From: Terriglobus albidus
GTDB taxonomy: Bacteria; Acidobacteriota; Terriglobia; Terriglobales; Acidobacteriaceae
Assembly: GCF_008000815.1 (NCBI RefSeq)
Contig: NZ_CP042806.1
Span: 2,976,001-3,040,000 of the forward strand
Direction: 5' to 3'
Length of the DNA: 64,000 nucleotides
The notes under the pieces were generated by a model. The model searched no databases, had not been told where the DNA came from, and was given only the letters and a program-made list of their open reading frames with translations. Positions 34,771 to 42,117 of this stretch are shown here, piece after piece (the first letter of the stretch is position 1; each line of letters starts with the position of its first letter). The position numbers were made by a program, and so were the translations under genes.

Positions 34771-37659
34771 ATGAGAACTCATCGTGTTCGATCAGTTCTG
34801 CTAGCGTTTGCCATGCTTGGGCCTGTTGCTCTCACAGGACCTGCGGCATATGGACAATCGCAATCCATCAATGGAACGATCCGCGGTCGTGTCGCGGATC
34901 CGAGCGGGGCAGCCATCGCGGGGGCGACGGTCACTGTAACGAATGCCTCAGTAGGATTTACGCGCACCGTAACTACTGGCAACGATGGTTATTATGTGCT
35001 GGTCAACTTGCCACTGGGTGAATACACCGTCAATATCACGTCAACCGGGTTCTCCCCTCTGAAAGTATCGGGCGTGAACCTCAACGCCGGTACTGAGGCG
35101 GTTATTGACGGCGACCTCAAGGTTGGTACGGCGGATACAGCCGTGACAGTTGAGGCCTCCATCGCTTCCATCGATCCGACCAATCTGAATGTGCAGCGTA
35201 CTCTCACTCAGACCGAGATTGAGAACGTTCCGCTGACATCGCGTAATCCGTACAACTTCATCGTCTTCCAGCCCGGTGTATCGGGGCACCCGAATCCAGA
35301 GCTTGGTATTCCTCGTACGTTGAACACCAATGGCCTGATGGATCGCATCAACTACCAGATGGACGGGATGGTAAATACTGAGGCCGACCGTACTGGTCTT
35401 CGTCTGTTTCCCATCGGCAACATCTTCGTCAAGGAAGTGCAGACAGTCTCGAACTCCTTCGCGCCTGAGTATGGATGGACGACCGGCGATGTCTACAACG
35501 TCATCTCGAACTCCGGAGCGAACGATTTTCATGGGACATATCAGTTCATCAAGCGCTGGGTCGACGCGACGGCGTATCCGCTGCTGCAGAACAAGGTGAC
35601 GAGCCCGACGAAGCCGAATCTGATTCTTGAAGATCACTCTTTCAACTTTGGCGGCCCAGTCAAGAAGGACAAGCTCTTCTTTTTTGGATCGTATGAGCAC
35701 GTACTGCGTGGCAGCCCGGCGCCTGTAACAATCACGGCAGCAAATGCCACGGCGATCGGTCTGGCCGCGTCGGAGCTTGTACCCGCTCCCGGCCTGTTGC
35801 ACGGCACCTTTGCGGACGTTCGCACCGATTACAACATCAACGAGAAAAACTCCATCTTCCTGCGTTACAACTACTTCCGGAACTCGTTCCCGTTCAATAC
35901 GCAGGTCGGCGGGATCAACGCGACCAGCGCTGGAGTGGACTTCAAGGACCGTGCGCATGTCTTCGGGCTTCAGTGGATCTCCACGATCTCGAACAGCCTG
36001 GTGAATGAGTTCCGCTTCTCAGTGCCATTCCGTTCCAACACCCACTTCGCCGGACCCAGCACGGGGAAAGGACCGGCGATCGTGATCTCCAACATCGCCG
36101 CCTTTAATGGAAGCAGCAACGCAGGAGATCAGTACAGCGATAAACAGCCCTCAGGCTCCGAAAACATCAGCTACGTTCGCGGACCGCACACGATCAAGGC
36201 CGGCTTTGTCCTGTCGCAATTGCAGAATCGGCAGCGCCTGGTCTCTTTCAACCGCTACACCTTCGCCACAGTTCAGGCCTATCTGAACGCTAAGAATGGC
36301 ACCGATCCCTACGGCTACGCTAACTATGCCTCGCAGACGGACCTCAATGGTATCGGCTATACCTCGCTGTTTTATGGCGGGTATGCGCAGGACACCTGGC
36401 AGCTTTCGCCTCGCCTGACGGCCGTGTATGGCATTCGTTACGATCGTTTCTCTTCACCCCAGGCGAATTCCAGTGCACTGTATCCGGATTCGCGTAAGTT
36501 CAACGTGCCCAACACCAACTTCGCTCCGCGCCTGGGTTTCAGCTATCGCGCAACCAACACGACGACGTTGAAGGTCTCCGCCGGAATCTTCTACCAACAG
36601 ACTCCAACCAACCTTTGGTTCAATGCCTTGAACCTGGACGGCTCGAACCGTACCTCCTCCTTTACCTATATCGGAGGGGCCAGCGGTACTCCGGGACGCC
36701 CCGCTTTTCCCACAATTCCTGCTTCCGGTTCAGGCGCCACGCAGAACGTGACGACCATCAATCCGAACATCAAGAACGAGTACACCTGGAACGTCAACGC
36801 ACAGGTGACCCAGCAGCTCACGAATCATATCTCGGCGACGATTGGCTATATCATGTCAAACGGTCGCAATCTGCCATGGATGCATAACATCAACGTCATC
36901 CCAACGGGAGCAACGCTGGCTGACGGCCGTCCAATCTTTAGCGCCCCGGTGAACTCGTCGACCCGGTATGATCCTCGCTTTGACCAGGTAAACCGCGTTG
37001 AGTCCGGTGCGAACTCGAGCTTCAATGCCATGTTCACCAACGTGACGATGTCGCCGATGCGTGGCATGCAATTCAACGCCAGCTACACCTGGTCGCACGT
37101 CATCTCCGACGCTCCTGAGGTCAATACCTTTGAGCAGAACCTTGGTGTTTCGAATACGCTGAACCGGAAATTCGACCGCGGCAATTCTTCGGTAAATCGG
37201 CCGAATGCATTCAATTTGTCTGCCGTGCTTGAACCGCAGTTCAATGTCAGTAACCGTGTAGGCCGTGAGATTGCGAACCACAATATGCTCGCGATTCTCG
37301 GCAATATCTCTTCCGGAGATCAGGCGAATATTCTTGCCAGTAATGCCACCTTCTATTTCGATGGCTCAACCGGCAGTGTCGGGCGCCCTTCCTTTGTAGG
37401 TAGAAACTCGGCTCGCGGACCTTCGATCACCCAGATCGATGCCCGCTATACGCGCACCTTCCCGAAGATCAAAGATCGTTTCGCGCCAACCTTCCTTCTG
37501 GAGGCGAATAACCTCCTGAATTCGAACAATGTAAGCACACTTGCTATCACGCAGCCGGTCAATGCCTCGACTGGCATCGCGAATGGCGCCACGACAACGA
37601 CCCGCACCACCGTTCTGGAACAGCGTATCGTTCAGTGGGGCGCGGCGATTCGTTTCTAA
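34771..37659 (+). CDS. Oar-type TonB-dependent outer-membrane receptor
   Basis: 962 residues from the ATG at 34771, 8 bases after GGGAGG; an ATG six codons upstream overlaps that site and is rejected. Signal peptide ends near AAYGQ. The carboxypeptidase-regulatory-like domain (GRVADPSGAAIAGATVTVTN) is followed by a plug (VPLTSRNPYNFIVFQPGVSG; NYQMDGMVNTEADR), and a barrel ending AAIRF. It is about 240 residues shorter than the other large Oar protein at 24723, mostly in the barrel loops. Substrate unknown; the ROK regulator before it and the ArgH-permease-GH63 genes after it are the only clues. A hairpin terminator separates it from the lyase gene. Confidence 0.94.
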   Translation: MRTHRVRSVLLAFAMLGPVALTGPAAYGQSQSINGTIRGRVADPSGAAIAGATVTVTNASVGFTRTVTTGNDGYYVLVNLPLGEYTVNITSTGFSPLKVSGVNLNAGTEAVIDGDLKVGTADTAVTVEASIASIDPTNLNVQRTLTQTEIENVPLTSRNPYNFIVFQPGVSGHPNPELGIPRTLNTNGLMDRINYQMDGMVNTEADRTGLRLFPIGNIFVKEVQTVSNSFAPEYGWTTGDVYNVISNSGANDFHGTYQFIKRWVDATAYPLLQNKVTSPTKPNLILEDHSFNFGGPVKKDKLFFFGSYEHVLRGSPAPVTITAANATAIGLAASELVPAPGLLHGTFADVRTDYNINEKNSIFLRYNYFRNSFPFNTQVGGINATSAGVDFKDRAHVFGLQWISTISNSLVNEFRFSVPFRSNTHFAGPSTGKGPAIVISNIAAFNGSSNAGDQYSDKQPSGSENISYVRGPHTIKAGFVLSQLQNRQRLVSFNRYTFATVQAYLNAKNGTDPYGYANYASQTDLNGIGYTSLFYGGYAQDTWQLSPRLTAVYGIRYDRFSSPQANSSALYPDSRKFNVPNTNFAPRLGFSYRATNTTTLKVSAGIFYQQTPTNLWFNALNLDGSNRTSSFTYIGGASGTPGRPAFPTIPASGSGATQNVTTINPNIKNEYTWNVNAQVTQQLTNHISATIGYIMSNGRNLPWMHNINVIPTGATLADGRPIFSAPVNSSTRYDPRFDQVNRVESGANSSFNAMFTNVTMSPMRGMQFNASYTWSHVISDAPEVNTFEQNLGVSNTLNRKFDRGNSSVNRPNAFNLSAVLEPQFNVSNRVGREIANHNMLAILGNISSGDQANILASNATFYFDGSTGSVGRPSFVGRNSARGPSITQIDARYTRTFPKIKDRFAPTFLLEANNLLNSNNVSTLAITQPVNASTGIANGATTTTRTTVLEQRIVQWGAAIRF

Positions 37660-37670
37660 CTATCCATAAC

Positions 37671-37710
37671 AAGGGCCGCGGGTACACACTGTCCTGCGGC
37701 CCTTCCAATT
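37671..37710 (+). terminator. Hairpin terminator after the third Oar receptor
   Basis: AAGGGCCGCGGG (37671-37682) pairs with 37693-37704 with one mismatch and a 10-base loop, followed by CCAATTT. GC-rich with a poor T tract, so partly effective. Confidence 0.6.
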
Positions 37711-37723
37711 TGCAGAAGGCATC

Positions 37724-39205
37724 ATGGAATCCTCAAAGAGTTCGACATTTCCGGCAGTTATTTATCGCGATCAGGTGCTCTCCCATGTCTTTCAGGACGC
37801 CAAGCGCCTGTTTCTGCCGGCCATGCTGGAGATCGACTACGCGCATGTGTTGATGCTGGCGGAACAGCAGATCATCTCCCGGAAGACTGCTTCAAATTGT
37901 TTCCAGGGACTGAAAGCGCTCCCATTGCAGGAAATTGCGGCGGCGAAGTATGACGGGTCTGTAGAGGACCTGTTTTTCCTGGTCGAGAGGAAGCTTGCCG
38001 AGCTTTGCGGGGAAGAGGATGCCGGCCGTATTCACACGGCCCGTTCTCGTAACGATCTCGATATGACGATGTACCGCATGGTCCTGCGTGGGCGGCTGCT
38101 GGAGGTAGCTGAGGCGTGTCTCGCCCTGCGCTCGGTCCTGCTGCGTCTCGCAGGGGAGTATCGTTCCGCGCTCATCCCGGCCTACACGCACAATCAGCCT
38201 GCCCAGCCTACGACCATGGGGCACTACCTGATGGCGATCATCGAGGTGCTGGAACGGGATACCGAACGCCTGCGTGCTGCCTATGCCCACGTGAACCAGT
38301 CACCGCTGGGTGCCTGCGCGATTACGGGCACAGGATTTCCGATAAACCGCGAGCGCACTGCGGAGTTGCTTGGTTTCAAAGGTCTGCAAATCAATACCTA
38401 TGGCGCGATTGCGGCGGTGGATTACATCATCGAGCCATGTTCGGTGCTTGCCACACTGATGGTCAGCCTCGGCCGGTTTACCCAGGAGATGCTGCTCTGG
38501 TCGACCGCCGAATTCGGCTTCCTGCGGCTGTCAGAGGGGTATGTGCAGGTTTCAAGCATCATGCCGCAGAAGCGCAATCCCGTTCCGCTGGAACATACCC
38601 GCATCCTGGCTTCGCGTGCCATGAGCGAGTCACAGGCGGTGCTGAACTCACTGCATAACACTCCGTTCGCCGATATGAACGACAGTGAGGATTCATTGCA
38701 GCCGCTAGTGGATCTTGCTTTTGCTGACGGCCTGCGCGCCTTAAGGCTGCTGACCGGTGTTTTAGAAGAAACGTCGTTCAATCTGGAGCGTCTTTCCGCG
38801 CGAGCGCATGGCGAGTTCCTTGCAGTGACCGAACTGGCCGATACGCTGGCGCGCGAGGCCGGTCTTTCCTTCCACGATGCGCATGCTATCGTTTCGACAG
38901 CAGTCAAAGCGTCCATGGGAAGGTACCAGCCCGAAGCGATGGTCGATTTTGTGGAGAGCGCTCTCCGGCAGAGACAGGCAAAGCCGATGGAGCGTGCGAC
39001 GCTGTTGCGTGCTCTCGATCCGGAGAACTTCGTTGCGGTTCGGACCACAACGGGAGGCCCTGCTCCGTCAGCCCTGAATCCACAGATCGATCGTGCAAGG
39101 TCGCAGTTTCACGAAGACTCAGCATGGCACCGGAGCGAGGTCGATCACCTGTCGGCTTCGTCGCAACGGCTTCACACGGCGGTGGATACCTTTGCCCGTG
39201 GCTGA
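37724..39205 (+). CDS. Argininosuccinate lyase-family protein
   Basis: 493 residues of the fumarase/aspartase/ArgH superfamily. The three shared regions are visible: HTARSRNDLDMTMYR near 104, YTHNQPAQPTTMGHYLMA near 163, and the signature SSIMPQKRNP at 277-286, which holds the catalytic serine loop. True ArgH splits argininosuccinate into arginine and fumarate. Here there is no arginine operon; the gene overlaps an amino-acid permease gene by 8 bases and follows an outer-membrane receptor. The start FPAVIYRDQVL is unlike the usual ArgH N-terminus, so a related lyase on an imported amino-acid conjugate is also possible. A Cys follows the normal N-terminal domain (TASNCFQGL). Confidence 0.82.
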   Translation: MESSKSSTFPAVIYRDQVLSHVFQDAKRLFLPAMLEIDYAHVLMLAEQQIISRKTASNCFQGLKALPLQEIAAAKYDGSVEDLFFLVERKLAELCGEEDAGRIHTARSRNDLDMTMYRMVLRGRLLEVAEACLALRSVLLRLAGEYRSALIPAYTHNQPAQPTTMGHYLMAIIEVLERDTERLRAAYAHVNQSPLGACAITGTGFPINRERTAELLGFKGLQINTYGAIAAVDYIIEPCSVLATLMVSLGRFTQEMLLWSTAEFGFLRLSEGYVQVSSIMPQKRNPVPLEHTRILASRAMSESQAVLNSLHNTPFADMNDSEDSLQPLVDLAFADGLRALRLLTGVLEETSFNLERLSARAHGEFLAVTELADTLAREAGLSFHDAHAIVSTAVKASMGRYQPEAMVDFVESALRQRQAKPMERATLLRALDPENFVAVRTTTGGPAPSALNPQIDRARSQFHEDSAWHRSEVDHLSASSQRLHTAVDTFARG

Positions 39206-40616
39206 GAAGAACCCGCAGCTTGTACGCGGCCTTTCCACCGCAGCGGCTACCAGCGCCAACATCATTGATATGGTGGGCGTGGGCCCGTTCATCACGCTCC
39301 CCCTGATCGTGACGGCGATGGGCGGCCCGCAGGCCATGCTGGGATGGATCCTGGGAGCAGTCCTCTCCCTCTGCGATGGTTGCGTGTGGAGCGAACTTGG
39401 CACGGCCTACCCTGAGGCGGGTGGGTCCTATGCCTATCTGAAACATATCTATGGGAAGAATGGTGCGGGCAAAGTCTTTGCCTTTCTCTATGCCTGGCAG
39501 CTTCTTCTTTCCGCGCCGCTCTCGATCGCCTCAGGCTGCATCGGTTTTGCGCAGTATGTCTCTTGGTTTGCGCCATCCGCCTCGCGGCCAATTGCCAGCG
39601 GTCATCTCTTTCATGCTCCGATCATCTTCAGCGGCCAGACCCTGATAGCGATGAGTGCCTGCGCCATTGCTCTGGTGGCGCTGTATCGGCCGGTTGCGCA
39701 CGTAGGCCGCATCGCCCGCGTGACGGGCGTCGTTGTCGTCGCGACGCTTGTCGCTGTCATCCTGGTCGGCTTTACACACTTCTCTCCGAGCCTGGCTTTT
39801 TCATTTCCTGCCGGAGCCTTCCATCTGGATGCGGCCTTCTTCTATGGACTCGGCGCCGGTCTGCTGGTCTCCGCCTATGACTACTGGGGCTACTACAACG
39901 CGTGCTTCCTGGGAGCCGAGGTAGAGAAGCCGGAGAAGACCATCCCCAGGGCAGTGCTGGGTTCTATCGTCATTGTCGGTACCTTGTATGTGCTGATGAA
40001 TATCTCGGTGCTCGGTGTGCTGCCCTGGCAGTCAATGATGGCGCTGACGCATGATGCCGCAGCCCGGCAGTATACGATGGCAGCCTTTGTGCAGATGGCG
40101 TTTGGCTCGCACTCCTGGGCACACACTGCGGCCTCGATTGTGGTGGTGCTGATTGCGACAGCGTCGCTGGCGTCGGTCTTCGGTCTGCTCCTGGGCTACT
40201 CGCGTATCCCCTTTGCCGCCGCACAGGACGGCAATTTTCCCGCCATCTTCGGGCGGGTCCATCCACGTTTCCACATCCCGGCCATCTCTCTCTTTACGCT
40301 GGGAGGCATCGCGATGTTGCTGTGCCTGCTGCGGCTGCAGGAGGTGATCGCATCGCTGGTCATCATCCGTATCGTCTTCCAGTTCCTGATGCAGGGAATT
40401 GCGGTGATGGCGCCGAAGCATCGCGCAGAAAGGCGAAAGCAGGGCCGGTTCCGGATGCCGCTGTATCCCTTGCCTGCGCTGGTTGCTCTGGGAGGATTTG
40501 TCTTCATTCTCTTCTCACGGCAAAACTTCGCGTCAGAACTAAAGCTTGCCGGTATCGTCGCCGTCAGCGGACTGCTGGTTTACTTCGTTCGCTCCCGTGT
40601 CGCTGCCCGCTCCTGA
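39198..40616 (+). CDS. APC-family amino-acid permease
   Basis: 472 residues starting at a GTG whose first 8 bases overlap the end of the lyase gene (GTGGCTGA), which implies translational coupling; longer readings add a polar tail without sense. About twelve transmembrane helices are visible, starting with the APC motif region MVGVGPFITLPLIV and SELGTAYPEAGGSYAYLKHI, then YDYWGYYNACFLGAEVEKPEKTIPRAV, typical of the family's helix 6-7 region, and IPFAAAQDGNFPAIFGRVHP. It should take up an amino acid or polyamine with protons. Coupling to an ArgH-type lyase suggests that the two share a substrate or product. Confidence 0.92.
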   Translation: MAEKNPQLVRGLSTAAATSANIIDMVGVGPFITLPLIVTAMGGPQAMLGWILGAVLSLCDGCVWSELGTAYPEAGGSYAYLKHIYGKNGAGKVFAFLYAWQLLLSAPLSIASGCIGFAQYVSWFAPSASRPIASGHLFHAPIIFSGQTLIAMSACAIALVALYRPVAHVGRIARVTGVVVVATLVAVILVGFTHFSPSLAFSFPAGAFHLDAAFFYGLGAGLLVSAYDYWGYYNACFLGAEVEKPEKTIPRAVLGSIVIVGTLYVLMNISVLGVLPWQSMMALTHDAAARQYTMAAFVQMAFGSHSWAHTAASIVVVLIATASLASVFGLLLGYSRIPFAAAQDGNFPAIFGRVHPRFHIPAISLFTLGGIAMLLCLLRLQEVIASLVIIRIVFQFLMQGIAVMAPKHRAERRKQGRFRMPLYPLPALVALGGFVFILFSRQNFASELKLAGIVAVSGLLVYFVRSRVAARS

Positions 40617-40626
40617 AGCTGGAAGG

Positions 40627-40742
40627 TAGAGTATTTTCCCTGTAGGCGTAGAGTAGGGCTTCGATATCTATGGGCGTTTTCCGCAACGAAAACGCCGCTG
40701 CACGCCCCTTCCGGGATACCCAGCAACAGGGAAAACGCTCTA
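40627..40742 (+). repeat. MITE-like dispersed repeat, copy 2
   Basis: 116 bases, TAGAGTATTTTCCC to GGGAAAACGCTCTA. The ends have two substitutions relative to copy 4 and the inner hairpin is perfect. It lies 11 bases after the permease stop and 25 bases before the GH63-like start, so it is inside a co-directional gap. Confidence 0.9.
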
Positions 40743-40766
40743 GAATTCGGTCATCCGGAGATGACC

Positions 40767-42104
40767 ATGAACCTTCGCCCTGATCGCCGCAGCTTCCTCA
40801 CGGGCCTTGCCGCTCACAGTCTTGTGTTCTCTAAAGTTGCGACAGCAGGTGCGCAGCGGGCGCCCAATGGTGCCGGCGACAGGGAACTTCTGCTTGGCTA
40901 CTTCGCGAAGAATGCACGGGCGCTGCTACGTGAACCTGCTGGCTTATTGAAGTATCCGAGCATCTCTCCCAGCCTTCCCAAGGCAGCATATTCTTCGGAG
41001 CTGTGGGACTGGGACACACTTTGGACGGCGCGCGGCCTGTTCGCGATCGCGAAGCAAACCTCGGATAACTCATTGCGGCAGGCAATCGTCGCCCACGCCC
41101 AGGGAAGCATTGCGAACTTCTTCGACCATCAATCGAGCGAAGGCCGTATTCCCATGCTGATTAAGCTGAACGATGCTGATCCGTTGCACTGCCTGAGCGG
41201 CAGCCGGCCTCATAAGGAGAACCAGGCCAAACCGGTGCTTGCACAATTGGCGTTGCTGGCTACGGAGGAGAGCGGCGATGCCGGGTGGTTCTCTCCGTTC
41301 CTGGAGAAGCTGCAGCGTTTCTATGATTCCTGGACTGCGGACAACACGAGCAAGGTGGGCCTTCTGGTCTGGGGCGACGATGTCGCCATTGGCAATGACA
41401 ATGACCCCACAACCTTCGGACGGCCATTCTTCTCCTCCGCGAACCTGTTATTGAACTGCCTCTATTACCAGGACCTGAAAGCTGCGGCAGAGATGGCACG
41501 CAGGCTTGGGAAGGAAGATACCGCTTCGCGATTTGCGTCGAGTGCTAAGCAGCTTGGCGAGGCAGTGCAGCGGCAGTGCTGGGATCCGCGCGACAAATTC
41601 TTCTATACGGTCGATGTGCAGTGTCAGGACCGCCGCGCCGAGCTGATTCCGAACATCAAGCGCGGTATGGATATGTCCTGGAGCACAATGCCAATCCGCA
41701 TCCAGACCTTCACCGGCTTCCTGCCGCTGTGGTGTGAGCTCGCAACCAAAGAGCAGGCCGAAGATCTCCGGCAGCACTTCCTGAACCCCGCGACTTTCGG
41801 CGGTAAGTATGGCGTGCGCACCTTATCGCGCGCGGAGAGTATGTATTCGCTGGCAGCCAGCAGCAATCCCAGCAACTGGCTCGGACCGGTATGGATTATC
41901 GCGAACTACTTCGCGTGGAGTGGCCTGCAACGATATGGATTCACTCACGAGGCGCAGACACTGGCGGCAGTAACAACGCAACTGCTGGCGCAGGACCTGC
42001 GCGTAAACGGATCGCTGAATGAATATTACGACCCCGATACAGGCAAGGCGTTGAGTCACAAAGGCTTCATGGATTGGAACCTGCTCGTGCTTGAGATGCA
42101 GTAG
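40767..42104 (+). CDS. Tat-exported GH63-like glycoside hydrolase
   Basis: 445 residues from the ATG at 40767, 6 bases after GGAG; an ATG two codons earlier touches that site. Twin-arginine signal DRRSFLTGLA at 6-15. The fold looks like the (alpha/alpha)6 barrel of GH63/GH37 relatives, with ELWDWDTLWTARGL near 73-86, VWGDDVAIGNDND, NWLGPVWIIANYF, and SLNEYYDPDTGKALSHKGF near the C-terminus. In the family an Asp in the WDWD segment and the Glu of NEYYDP are the catalytic pair. Members act on glucosylglycerate, mannosylglycerate, trehalose or alpha-glucosides. Length is close to the shorter single-domain members. The substrate is not resolved. Confidence 0.82.
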   Translation: MNLRPDRRSFLTGLAAHSLVFSKVATAGAQRAPNGAGDRELLLGYFAKNARALLREPAGLLKYPSISPSLPKAAYSSELWDWDTLWTARGLFAIAKQTSDNSLRQAIVAHAQGSIANFFDHQSSEGRIPMLIKLNDADPLHCLSGSRPHKENQAKPVLAQLALLATEESGDAGWFSPFLEKLQRFYDSWTADNTSKVGLLVWGDDVAIGNDNDPTTFGRPFFSSANLLLNCLYYQDLKAAAEMARRLGKEDTASRFASSAKQLGEAVQRQCWDPRDKFFYTVDVQCQDRRAELIPNIKRGMDMSWSTMPIRIQTFTGFLPLWCELATKEQAEDLRQHFLNPATFGGKYGVRTLSRAESMYSLAASSNPSNWLGPVWIIANYFAWSGLQRYGFTHEAQTLAAVTTQLLAQDLRVNGSLNEYYDPDTGKALSHKGFMDWNLLVLEMQ

Positions 42105-42117
42105 AGCGACAGCACAG

